This document shows positions 43,293 through 51,427 of a stretch of DNA of 64,000 nt, one piece after another (the first letter of the stretch is position 1; each line of letters begins with the position of its first letter). A program made the position numbers and the translations under genes. Origin of the DNA: Fluviicola sp. XM-24bin1 (GTDB lineage: Bacteria > Bacteroidota > Bacteroidia > Flavobacteriales_D > Crocinitomicaceae). The notes beneath the pieces were generated by a model that worked only from the letters and a program-made list of their open reading frames with translations, had not been told where the DNA came from and searched no databases. The stretch lies in contig QCWI01000006.1 in NCBI GenBank assembly GCA_003149635.1, positions 1 to 64,000 on the forward strand, given 5' to 3'.

Positions 43293-44936
43293 TCACGGCC
43301 AATGCAAAACCCATCCCTTAGGAGCGGCATCTGAAACCGATAATAGAGCGGCTTGCGCTTCGGCCGAAGAAGCATACGATTGTACACTCACCACAGTTTT
43401 ATCACCTCTTTGGAAAGTCTTAGCAGGATATCCCATCCCTTGAATTTTGGATGCCAAGCGTTCTGCATTTGCAGCCTCGCCGAACACACCCGCAACAATG
43501 TGATACGGTTGATCGTTGCTACCAGTTATAGGCTTTTGAGTAGGTTCTGGTTCGGGATCAGCAGGAGCTTCTTGAATTTCTTCCTGGGGATCTTCTTCTT
43601 GTCCTTCTTCTAAATCTGCTGGTTCATCAGCTTCATCGGCCATTTCGTCTTCGTCCGTTTCGTCTGATGCAGTTTCTTGCTCATCTGCCGGTTCTTCGTC
43701 AGGTTCATTAAGAACACTGTTTTCGTCGTCTTCCGAAGGCTCTGCAGCAGTACTATCAGCTAGGAATGGTAAGTATTCTTTCGCTTGCTCGTAATTCAAT
43801 GCGACGAATGTTCCACCAGCTACGATAATGAAGACTAAACCAATCAAAATGTAGAACCCAGCACTACGTTTCTTACGCTTCTTCTTTGGTTTCTCCTTTT
43901 TGTCTTTTTTGAGCTTGTCTAGTTTCTGTTGATTCGCAGCAATTTCTTCTTTTTGAAGAATGTTCTTTTCAGGAGTTACTTTCGCTGATGCCGCCCCAGC
44001 TGCCGCCGCTGTTGAAGTGGTCGTTGCTTTCTTAGTTTCCGACTTAGGAGCATCTTTCTTATTGTCCAAATCTGGAATCACCTGATTCACCGTCGATTTT
44101 GAAGCCGCTTCTTTCAGCTTTTCAGTTGGTTTAGGTGCTTCTGCCTTAGGAGTCTCTTTTGGTTTTTCTGCTTTCGGAGGAGTTGGCACAGGAGCTACTT
44201 TTGGAGAACTTTTCTTGGTCTCTTCAGCTTTCTTCTTCGCTTCGGCTTCCGCAGCCTTTTTAGCATCAGCTTCCTCCTTGGCTTTCTTTTTTGCTTCGGC
44301 TTCCGCTGCCTTTTTGGCATCAGCTTCCTCCTTTGCTTTCTTTTTTGCTTCGGCTTCCGCTGCCTTTTTGGCATCAGCTTCCTCCTTTGCTTTCTTTTTT
44401 GCTTCGGCATCTGCCGCTTTTTTAGCGTCTGCTTCTTCCTTTGCTTTCTTTTTCGCTTCGGCTTCTGCTGCTTTTTTGGCGTCAGCTTCTTCCTTGGCTT
44501 TTTTCTTTGCTTCGGCTTCCGCTGCCTTTTTAGCATCTGCGTCCTCCTTGGCTTTCTTGTCAGCATCTTCCTTAGCCGTGTCAACTAAAGGAGCAGCTGC
44601 CGGTTCCGATGATTCAGCATTGTCTTCAGCGTTTTCGAAGATCATATCTCCGTCAGCGTCCTTACCAAAGCTTCCAAAGTTTCCGAACGGCACCGATTTA
44701 CCACCTTCAATTTCGTTGAGCATGCGATGCACTTCATCTGAGACCATTTTCTTAGCTTCTTCTTCTGAAATGCCAGCATCTTTTGCGATGAAACCTGCCA
44801 ACGCACCATCATCGTGTTTGAGGTACGGCATAAACATCATCTCTTTCGTGTCTAGATTTGTAATGGTAAGAGCACCCAAACCAGGTAAGATGATCGTTTT
44901 GGTTTCTTCGAATAGTTTCTCGACGTATTGAATCAT
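43293..44936 (-). CDS. HU-CCDC81 plus SPOR domain protein with long Ala/Lys/Glu repeats
   Basis: 547 residues. An HU-CCDC81-type N-domain (about 1-100, MIQYVEKLFEETKTIILPGL) is followed by a long charged helix made of 18-residue units such as DAKKAAEAEAKKKAKEEA (about 125-235). A Lys/Pro-rich linker, a membrane segment (about 355-378, FYILIGLVFIIVAGGTFVAL), an acidic region, and a C-terminal SPOR domain (about 475-547, YHIVAGVFGEAANAERLASK) complete it. SPOR domains bind denuded peptidoglycan strands at division sites. It may link the cytoplasmic side to the division cell wall; HU-CCDC81 function in bacteria is not established. Confidence 0.9.
   Translation of the reverse strand: MIQYVEKLFEETKTIILPGLGALTITNLDTKEMMFMPYLKHDDGALAGFIAKDAGISEEEAKKMVSDEVHRMLNEIEGGKSVPFGNFGSFGKDADGDMIFENAEDNAESSEPAAAPLVDTAKEDADKKAKEDADAKKAAEAEAKKKAKEEADAKKAAEAEAKKKAKEEADAKKAADAEAKKKAKEEADAKKAAEAEAKKKAKEEADAKKAAEAEAKKKAKEEADAKKAAEAEAKKKAEETKKSSPKVAPVPTPPKAEKPKETPKAEAPKPTEKLKEAASKSTVNQVIPDLDNKKDAPKSETKKATTTSTAAAAGAASAKVTPEKNILQKEEIAANQQKLDKLKKDKKEKPKKKRKKRSAGFYILIGLVFIIVAGGTFVALNYEQAKEYLPFLADSTAAEPSEDDENSVLNEPDEEPADEQETASDETDEDEMADEADEPADLEEGQEEDPQEEIQEAPADPEPEPTQKPITGSNDQPYHIVAGVFGEAANAERLASKIQGMGYPAKTFQRGDKTVVSVQSYASSAEAQAALLSVSDAAPKGWVLHWP
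44240..44563. repeat. Six tandem 54-bp coding repeats
   Basis: Units start at 44240, 44294, 44348, 44402, 44456 and 44510, each 54 bases (18 codons), within the HU-CCDC81/SPOR gene. Units two and three are nearly identical; others differ at a few bases. Unit number may vary between strains through slippage. The opposite strand has a long open frame here only because of the repeat composition. Confidence 0.85.
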
Positions 44937-44970
44937 GGTAGCGTTTTTGGAGGAGGTAAATTACAAAAAA

Positions 44971-45825
44971 TCAGAATAATTCATGGAAGTCAAAGGTCTG
45001 ATCTAAGCGGATTCCCTTCTCAGTATTTTTCAATGTAGCCAATTGATTTACCGGATCGTGTTCCAGAAAGAGCACATAGTTCTCTTTTTCGGCTTTTTTG
45101 AGGAAAAAATCTTTCTCTTTCAAGGTTTGCAATGGACGTGTATCGTATCCCATTACGTATGGAAGCGGGATATGCCCAACGCTCGGAAGTAAATCCGCCA
45201 TGAAAACCAATGTTTTTTCCTTGTAATGGATATGAGGAATCATCATGCTCTCGGTATGACCATCCACGAAAAAGACATCAAAATTGTTGAATACATTTTC
45301 TGTGTAATCGCCTTTGCGATCGATGAATTTCAATTGTCCCGATTCCTGAATAGGCATGATGTTCTCCTTCAGAAAAGATGCTTTTTCTCTGGGATTGGGT
45401 TCCGTCGCCCATTTCCAATGATTTTCCGTACTCCAGTAGGTCGCGTTCTTAAATACGGGTTCAAATCCTGTTCGGTCTTTATTCCATTTAATGGCACCTC
45501 CGCAATGGTCAAAGTGCAAGTGTGTGAGGAAAACATCAGTGATATCGTCCAATCCAAACCCAAGCTTTTTCAAATTGGGCTCCAAGCTGTTGTGATCGGA
45601 GAGGTAATAATGAGAAAAGAACTTTTCCGATTGTTTGTCTCCAATTCCGGTATCAATCAATATCAAACGATCGCCGTCCTCAATAAGTAAGGATCGCATA
45701 CTCCAATCGCACATATTGTTGTCGTCGGCAGGATTCGTTCGCGTCCAAAGCGATTTCGGAACAACACCAAACATGGCGCCTCCGTCCAATTTGAAATTTC
45801 CTGTATTTAAAGGGTAAAGTTTCAT
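44971..45825 (-). CDS. Metallo-beta-lactamase-fold hydrolase
   Basis: 284 residues from the ATG at 45825 (MKLYPLNTGNFKLDGGAMFG); an upstream extension to 45864 overlaps the permease gene and is less likely. The metal site THLHFDHCGGAIKWN (HxHxDH type) is followed by VDGHTESMMIPHI and FLEHDPVNQLATL. This pattern is near the AiiA/lactonase-like branch, so a lactone or ester hydrolase is possible, but the substrate is unknown. It follows the DMT permease gene by one base. Confidence 0.85.
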   Translation of the reverse strand: MKLYPLNTGNFKLDGGAMFGVVPKSLWTRTNPADDNNMCDWSMRSLLIEDGDRLILIDTGIGDKQSEKFFSHYYLSDHNSLEPNLKKLGFGLDDITDVFLTHLHFDHCGGAIKWNKDRTGFEPVFKNATYWSTENHWKWATEPNPREKASFLKENIMPIQESGQLKFIDRKGDYTENVFNNFDVFFVDGHTESMMIPHIHYKEKTLVFMADLLPSVGHIPLPYVMGYDTRPLQTLKEKDFFLKKAEKENYVLFLEHDPVNQLATLKNTEKGIRLDQTFDFHELF

Positions 45826-45826
45826 A

Positions 45827-46690
45827 TTACGATCTGTTTGAAAGATATAAGAGTGCGATAGCAAAGATAGCGGAAATCAATCCTACAATTTTGCGAACGC
45901 TGGCTTGCTCACGAAAGGCGAGAAATCCGAGTAAAGCTGAGGTGACAACCACCGAAACGTTGGTAATCGAAAGAACGGTAACATCGCTCCATCCTGTAGA
46001 TTTATACGATACCAAAAGCAAGTAAATGGAGAAGTAGTTCGGGATACCAAGCACAAATCCTCCGAGTACATTTCTCCATTGAAATTTTCGTTTGCCTGAA
46101 ATCCATTGGGTGGATAGAATCATCAATCCAAAAACTCCTGCAGTCCCTAATCCGATAGCTGTGAAAATAGAATCGGGAAGACCTTGCAAGAGGTTTTCTT
46201 GAACCACGTACAGTAGGAAATCCAACATACCACTTCCAAGGAAGAGCACGATCAGCATCCATGAGGAATTAACTTTATCCGATTTAGAATAGGAAACAAG
46301 GAAAACCCCCAACATGGCCAAAACGATCCCGGATCCATTCAGAATTCCCAGCGGTTTTCCGAAGATTATAATCATTGCCAAAAGAGACGCTGCCATGCTC
46401 ATTTTTACCGCGACGGATGTAGAAGCAACTCCGTTCAACTGGGAACTTTTTCCCATCAAAAAGAAGAGGCAAATGAATAAAATCCCAGCGCCCAAGGCGG
46501 CAAACATCCAGTCGGTTTGATTTAAGTATTCGTTGCTCCATTGATTACCATACAGCGTCATTCCGATGGTAAAAGCAGTTGCGTAGTTGAATACGATGGC
46601 TTGGAAAGTGTCAATATTGAATCGACGGAAAAGTTTGAAGATCACAAAGATCAAACTGGAACTGGCTACCGATAGAGTTAAAGGAATCAT
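45827..46690 (-). CDS. EamA/DMT-family permease
   Basis: 287 residues with about ten hydrophobic segments in two similar halves, the EamA (drug/metabolite transporter) layout. GMTLYGNQWSNEYLNQTDW and the paired ISAIFAIALLYLSNR end are seen. It probably moves a small metabolite across the inner membrane; the substrate is unknown. It overlaps ribD by four bases at 46687-46690 and precedes the MBL-fold gene, so the three may be one operon. Confidence 0.82.
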   Translation of the reverse strand: MIPLTLSVASSSLIFVIFKLFRRFNIDTFQAIVFNYATAFTIGMTLYGNQWSNEYLNQTDWMFAALGAGILFICLFFLMGKSSQLNGVASTSVAVKMSMAASLLAMIIIFGKPLGILNGSGIVLAMLGVFLVSYSKSDKVNSSWMLIVLFLGSGMLDFLLYVVQENLLQGLPDSIFTAIGLGTAGVFGLMILSTQWISGKRKFQWRNVLGGFVLGIPNYFSIYLLLVSYKSTGWSDVTVLSITNVSVVVTSALLGFLAFREQASVRKIVGLISAIFAIALLYLSNRS

Positions 46691-47709
46691 GGTCGGTAGA
46701 AGTTTATAAGATCTCCGAATATATTTTCTTGTTTAATCAACGTTCCTTCAATTACTGGGGCTTTGGTACCGCTTTCGAAAACCGTTTGTCCAACAATCTG
46801 AACGGCTTCGTCCCAATGGTTACGGAATGATTGAATCGTATTTCGTCCTCCTTCCAGCAATACCGATTGGATACCTCTCCCGTGAAGAGCGTTCAAAATA
46901 TTCTCGGCCTCCATCGATTCCAGTTGAATGTAGGAGATCCCTTTCAATTCTTCGTTTTTAACGGTATTGAAGACGATGGTTTCCGCAGTATTATTGAAAA
47001 CGGCGTAATTGGTGCTCAATTCACAATTGGAATCCAACACAACGCGAATGGGATTTTTACCACTAACCGCACGAACTGTTAGAGATGGATTATCGTTAAT
47101 CACAGTGTTCTTGCCAACGAGTATCGCGTCACATTCTGCTCTCAGTTTGTGAACGAAAGCTTGTGTTTCCGGCCCAGAAATCCATGAAATTTCTCCCTTC
47201 TTCCCTGAGGTATTATCAATAAAGCCGTTGCGTGTCTCAGCCCATTTTAGTGTAACATGCGGTCGTTTCTTTTCTTGAACGGTGAAGAATTTTCGGTTCA
47301 GCGCTCTGGCTTGATCTTCTAATAAGAAAGCCGTGACTTCAATTCCTGCGGCCGTCAAACGCTCAATTCCTTTACCATTCACTTGAGCAAAGCTATCTCC
47401 ACAACCAATCACCACGCGCTTCAGTTGTTTCTCTACAATTAAATCAGCACAAGGCGGTGTTTTCCCATGATGAGCGCAGGGTTCGAGCGAAACGTAAATC
47501 GTGCATTCCGATAAAATTTCCGGATTCGCAACAGCGTTGATAGCATTCACTTCGGCGTGCGCTTCGCCGTATTTTTCGTGATATCCTTCCCCAACAATTA
47601 CGTCGTTGTGAACCACTACCGCACCTACCATCGGATTGGGCGATACCTTTCCGGCTCCAAGAGCAGCCAATTCAATGGCACGGCGCATGTATTTTTCTTC
47701 AGAATTCAC
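46687..47709 (-). CDS. ribD: Riboflavin biosynthesis protein RibD (deaminase/reductase)
   Basis: 340 residues, bifunctional. The N-terminal deaminase domain has the zinc site HAEVNAI and PCAHHGKTPPCADLIVEKQL. The C-terminal reductase domain (about 150-340) carries LKWAETRNGFIDN and LLEGGRNTIQSFRNH. The start used is GTG at 47709 (MNSEEKYMRRAIELAA); the Met seven codons later is an alternative. It catalyses the deamination and reduction steps after GTP cyclohydrolase II. A TACTTTTA box lies just upstream, one base off the -7 consensus. Confidence 0.93.
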   Translation of the reverse strand: MNSEEKYMRRAIELAALGAGKVSPNPMVGAVVVHNDVIVGEGYHEKYGEAHAEVNAINAVANPEILSECTIYVSLEPCAHHGKTPPCADLIVEKQLKRVVIGCGDSFAQVNGKGIERLTAAGIEVTAFLLEDQARALNRKFFTVQEKKRPHVTLKWAETRNGFIDNTSGKKGEISWISGPETQAFVHKLRAECDAILVGKNTVINDNPSLTVRAVSGKNPIRVVLDSNCELSTNYAVFNNTAETIVFNTVKNEELKGISYIQLESMEAENILNALHGRGIQSVLLEGGRNTIQSFRNHWDEAVQIVGQTVFESGTKAPVIEGTLIKQENIFGDLINFYRP

Positions 47710-47762
47710 GAGCTTAAAAGTAGGAATAATGCGTTTACGAAAATTGCTAATTCAAGAATTCG

Positions 47763-47859
47763 CCCCTGTCCCCTTGAGGGGACTTTTAGGGGGTGACAAC
47801 TCGTTTAAATTTGCAAAATACCCATCACCCTCCCTAGACCTCCCTCAAGGGAGGAGGGA
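47763..47859. repeat. Two G/C-run palindromes between ribD and atoE
   Basis: GTCCCCTTGAGGGGAC at about 47768-47783, then CTCCCTCAAGGGAGGAGGGA at about 47841-47859. Same type as 29866 and 30427. The gap 47710-47913 holds nothing else recognised. Confidence 0.55.
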
Positions 47860-47913
47860 TAAAAGGTCAAATTCAAAAGCATTCCCTACTTTTATCCGAC
47901 AAGCGAACTACGA

Positions 47914-49311
47914 ATGAAATTCTTCCGATTTATTGAAAAGGCCTTTCGAACGCTCTTGCCAAGTCCGTTTTCAATTGCCATTTTCTTAACTGTAATCACA
48001 TTTGTAATTTCCTTCTGCGCTATGAAGAGCAATGTCACAGGATGGGATAGAGTGGAAGGATTGCTGTATTCCTGGGAGCAAGGACTTTGGGACAAACCAT
48101 ACATAGTATTCGCTTTTCAAATGATGTTGATGCTCGTGCTGGGGCACGTATTGGCATTAACCAAACCCGTAAATTTTCTAATCAGTCACGTAACGCGTTA
48201 TTGTAACTCTACTGCTACTTCGGCGGCTATTGTCACGGTTTTAACCGTTACTGTTGCCTTGTTTAATTGGGGACTTGGACTCATTTTCGGAGCGATATTG
48301 GCCAGAAAGGTGGGTGAGCGAGCGGTTCGAAATAAAATCCAATTTAACTATCCAATCATCGGTGCGGCTGGATACAGCGGCTTAATGGTTTGGCACGGGG
48401 GAATTTCTGGATCTGCGCCCATAAAAGCAGCGGAATCGGGCCACGTAAAGGGAATGATGGCGGACATTTATTCGCCGGAGCAATTGGCCGAATTACCGAA
48501 TAATTACTCCTTTTCCGAGACAATTTTCGGAAGCATGAATCTCACGGCAATTGCACTGTTGATCATTGTTCTTCCATTGTTCATGTACTGGCTTGGGAAA
48601 CGATCCGAGCGAGCCGTGTCGCTGCCAGTTATTAAGGATGAATCGACCGAGGTTGAGGAAGAAAAAGCCGAAGGAGCAGAGCGAATAGACGCTTCCAAAT
48701 GGTTCGGAATGATTCTAGGTGCGCTCGTTTTTGCCTACATGATTTTCAGGATTTTCAAAGCTTTCGGTGATCCCGAAGTTGGATGGGATTTTGTGAGTCC
48801 TGATTTCATTAATCTTTTGCTCTTTGGCTTAGCGCTAATGCTGCATCGATCGGTTCGATCCTTCTTAAAATCGGTGAACACCGCCATTGGAGGAGCTTCT
48901 GGAATTTTGATTCAATTTCCGCTGTACTTCGGAATATTAGGAATTATGAAACACGCAGGATTGGTCGGGCAAATTTCCGATTTCTTCGCCGCGCATTCCA
49001 GTCCAACGAGCTTCCCTGTCTATACCTTCTTATCCTCAGGATTGGTCAATATTTTTGTACCGAGCGGAGGTGGGCAATGGAGCATTCAAGGGCCAATTAT
49101 CATTGAAGCTGCATCCAGTATTGGAGTCGGTGCACCAAAAGCGATCATGGCGCTTGCGTACGGAGATCAAATTACCAACATGTTGCAACCGTTTTGGGCC
49201 TTGCCACTTTTAGGTATTACCGGTTTGAAAGCGCGGGCAATTCTACCTTATACTTTTGCATTGATGCTGGTTGGATCCGCAATATTCCTAACTGTATTAA
49301 TGATCTTCTAG
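47914..49311 (+). CDS. Short-chain fatty acid transporter family protein (AtoE-like)
   Basis: 465 residues with about twelve hydrophobic segments. The front FRTLLPSPFSIAIFLTVITF and the long motif region NSTATSAAIVTVLTVTVALF, plus VNIFVPSGGGQWSIQGPI near 380, match the AtoE/TIGR00366 short-chain fatty acid transporter family. It probably takes up butyrate-like acids across the inner membrane. The stop TAG abuts the ATG of the NRAMP-like gene (49312), so they are coupled. Confidence 0.85.
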   Translation: MKFFRFIEKAFRTLLPSPFSIAIFLTVITFVISFCAMKSNVTGWDRVEGLLYSWEQGLWDKPYIVFAFQMMLMLVLGHVLALTKPVNFLISHVTRYCNSTATSAAIVTVLTVTVALFNWGLGLIFGAILARKVGERAVRNKIQFNYPIIGAAGYSGLMVWHGGISGSAPIKAAESGHVKGMMADIYSPEQLAELPNNYSFSETIFGSMNLTAIALLIIVLPLFMYWLGKRSERAVSLPVIKDESTEVEEEKAEGAERIDASKWFGMILGALVFAYMIFRIFKAFGDPEVGWDFVSPDFINLLLFGLALMLHRSVRSFLKSVNTAIGGASGILIQFPLYFGILGIMKHAGLVGQISDFFAAHSSPTSFPVYTFLSSGLVNIFVPSGGGQWSIQGPIIIEAASSIGVGAPKAIMALAYGDQITNMLQPFWALPLLGITGLKARAILPYTFALMLVGSAIFLTVLMIF

Positions 49312-50583
49312 ATGGATAAAGAACGCATCTCCAACTTGCTCAAAACCATTGGCCCAGGGATTCTGTTCGCGAGTACGTGTATCGGGGTTTCCCACCTTGT
49401 TCAATGCACAAGAGCTGGCGCCGCTTTTGGATTTGCATTAGTCCCTTTTGTAATCGCAGCAAACGTATTCAAATATCCATTCTTCGAATTTGGAAGTCGA
49501 TACGCGAATGCGACGGGTGAAAGTATCATCGACGGATATAAGCGATTGGGGAAGTGGATGCTTTGGGCGTATTTCGCTGTGACCATCGGAAGTATGTTTT
49601 TTGTGAGCGCAGCGGTAGGAGCTGTTACTTCCGGATTCATGCAAAATCTCTTCGGACTCACCGATTATGGACTCGCCGTTACCATTGTTCTTTTTGTTGG
49701 ATGTGCGCTCATTCTGATGCTGGGCAAATACGGCATTTTGGATTCACTCGTAAAAGTGATTGGTGCCATTCTTCTTTTATCAACTTTGCTGGCATTTGTA
49801 CTGGCATTGATTCAAGGCCCGGAAGCGAAAGTCGTTACTGAAACTCCTGAAATTTGGTCGGATGCGACAATTCCATTCATTATTGCCTTAATGGGTTGGA
49901 TGCCGACGGCGGTAGACTTGAGCGCATGGAATAGTTTGTGGACGGTAGAGCGTATTGAGCAAACAGGGTACAAGCCCACGCTCAAGGAAACCTTATTGGA
50001 TTTCAATTTTGGGTATTTGGTATCAGCCGTTCTGTCGATCTGTTTCCTTACGTTAGGGGCATACATGCTCTTCGGAACTGGGAAAGAACTTCCAGAAGGT
50101 ACAGCTCCATTTGCGAGTTCGGTCATAAGTATGTTTACCAATTTCATAGGTGAATGGAGCTATATCATCATCGCAGCAGCATCCTTCTCCATTATGTTCG
50201 GAACGGCAATCGCTGTGTTTGATGGATATGGTCGTAGTTTATCACGTACGTGGGCATTGATCAAAAGCGATAAGGTTGGAAAGGAAGTGAAATCCAGCAA
50301 TTCCATTTATATCTGGGGCATCGCAATAGTGGTGATTGGATCGTTCGCCATCGTCTATTTCCTTAGCAAAAATCTAAAGGATCTCGTTGATATCGCTACC
50401 ATTTTGAGCTTTGTGATTGCACCATTAATCGCTATTGTGAACTATAAATTGGTCACTGGAGCCTTGGTTCCGAGTTCTTACCATCCTAAAATGTGGTTGA
50501 AAGTCTTGAGTTGGTTGGGCATCGTATTCTTAACAGGATTCGCAATCTATTACCTCTGGTTGCTCATGAACTCATGGATGTAG
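49312..50583 (+). CDS. NRAMP-superfamily transporter lacking the canonical metal-site motifs
   Basis: 423 residues with eleven or so membrane segments, NRAMP-like (LKTIGPGILFASTCIGVSHL, then VQCTRAGAAFGFALVP). Canonical NRAMP proteins have DPGN in segment 1 and MPH in segment 6, which bind the metal. Here segment 1 reads IGVSH and segment 6 reads ALMGWMPTAVDLSAW, so the metal-site Asp, Asn and the MPH His are gone. It therefore belongs to a divergent branch, and its substrate may not be Mn2+ or Fe2+. It is directly coupled to the AtoE-like transporter (no intervening base), an unusual pair. Confidence 0.82.
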   Translation: MDKERISNLLKTIGPGILFASTCIGVSHLVQCTRAGAAFGFALVPFVIAANVFKYPFFEFGSRYANATGESIIDGYKRLGKWMLWAYFAVTIGSMFFVSAAVGAVTSGFMQNLFGLTDYGLAVTIVLFVGCALILMLGKYGILDSLVKVIGAILLLSTLLAFVLALIQGPEAKVVTETPEIWSDATIPFIIALMGWMPTAVDLSAWNSLWTVERIEQTGYKPTLKETLLDFNFGYLVSAVLSICFLTLGAYMLFGTGKELPEGTAPFASSVISMFTNFIGEWSYIIIAAASFSIMFGTAIAVFDGYGRSLSRTWALIKSDKVGKEVKSSNSIYIWGIAIVVIGSFAIVYFLSKNLKDLVDIATILSFVIAPLIAIVNYKLVTGALVPSSYHPKMWLKVLSWLGIVFLTGFAIYYLWLLMNSWM

Positions 50584-50613
50584 CCCTTTCCATAAATTTC
50601 ATTTACTACTTAC

Positions 50614-50674
50614 ATTAATAGTATTAATTTCATAAATAGTATTAAAACTTGCCTACTTGATAGTAATACTATTA
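50614..50674. promoter_or_regulatory. Three operator-like palindromic boxes upstream of tetR
   Basis: ATTAATAGTATTAAT (50614-50628, arms of seven with a central G), AATAGTATTA (50635-50644) and TAATACTATT (50664-50673, the inverse). The last abuts the -7 box. TetR regulators often bind such palindromes and repress their own promoter. Confidence 0.55.
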
Positions 50675-50680
50675 TGTTTG
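50649..50680 (+). promoter_or_regulatory. Promoter of tetR-ABC-hlyD-tolC
   Basis: TTG (50649-50651), 21-base spacer, TATGTTTG (50673-50680), 22 bases before the ATG of the tetR gene. It overlaps the operator-like box 50664-50674. Confidence 0.65.
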
Positions 50681-50702
50681 CTACTCTTAATATTTAAATG
50701 GA

Positions 50703-51380
50703 ATGCAAGACTTTCAAAATAGAATTTCGTTTCGCATCAACGAGAACGTGTTTCTGAAGGATCCGCTTTCGAGTGATTTGGGAAAGAAGATCATCCGTGC
50801 CTCCATTGATTTGATTGAGGAGTTGGGCTTCGATGATTTTACTTTCAAGAAGTTGGCAACGGAAATCTCATCAACGGAAGCTTCGATATACCGCTACTTC
50901 GAAAACAAACACAACTTATTGGCGTACCTCGTGATGTGGTACTGGCGATGGATTGAATATCGATTGATCATGGCCACCATGAATATCGATGACCCTAAGA
51001 AGCGGTTAGACAATTGTATTCAGGTGCTTACTGAAAAAGTGACGGAGGATATGACGGTTTCACAAGTGAACGAGGTGAAACTGCAATCAATCGTTATTGA
51101 GGAATCATCCAAAGTATATCTCAACAAAAAGGTGGCGGAAGACAATCGTCACGGATTTTTCGTGCCTTACAAAGATGTTGTGCATCGCGTAGCTAGTATC
51201 ATCGAAGAAATGCGACCTGATTTCAAATATCCGCACATGTTGGTCTCAACGATTATTGAAGGAACCAATCACCAACGTTTCTTTACGAATCATTTGCCAC
51301 GCCTTACGAACGTTATCGACGGTGAAGATGCCGTTTGCGCATTCTATGGTGAGTTTACCAACAAAATTCTCGAAAAATGA
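50703..51380 (+). CDS. TetR/AcrR-family transcriptional regulator
   Basis: 225 residues with the N-terminal helix-turn-helix IIRASIDLIEELGFDDFTFK and KLATEISSTEASIYRYFENK. The C-terminal part (about 75-225) is the ligand-binding half with no recognisable class. It precedes an ABC/HlyD/TolC cluster in the same direction, and palindromic boxes lie in its promoter, so it probably controls the exporter and itself. The inducer is unknown. Confidence 0.9.
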   Translation: MQDFQNRISFRINENVFLKDPLSSDLGKKIIRASIDLIEELGFDDFTFKKLATEISSTEASIYRYFENKHNLLAYLVMWYWRWIEYRLIMATMNIDDPKKRLDNCIQVLTEKVTEDMTVSQVNEVKLQSIVIEESSKVYLNKKVAEDNRHGFFVPYKDVVHRVASIIEEMRPDFKYPHMLVSTIIEGTNHQRFFTNHLPRLTNVIDGEDAVCAFYGEFTNKILEK

Positions 51381-51427
51381 AGCAATCATCTCAACTCAGA
51401 TGATGCACAAAAGCATAGCAAGAAATT

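Noticed and set aside
44195-44584. A 129-codon Lys/Arg-rich frame on the minus strand inside the same repeat
   Set aside because: It is a shifted frame of the 54-bp repeats; a true gene already uses another frame of the same strand.
44215-44931. A 238-codon open frame on the plus strand made mainly of Phe, Ala and Ser
   Set aside because: It is the antisense image of the Ala/Lys/Glu repeat of the HU-CCDC81/SPOR gene; the repeat keeps the opposite strand free of stops. The composition is unlike any real protein here.
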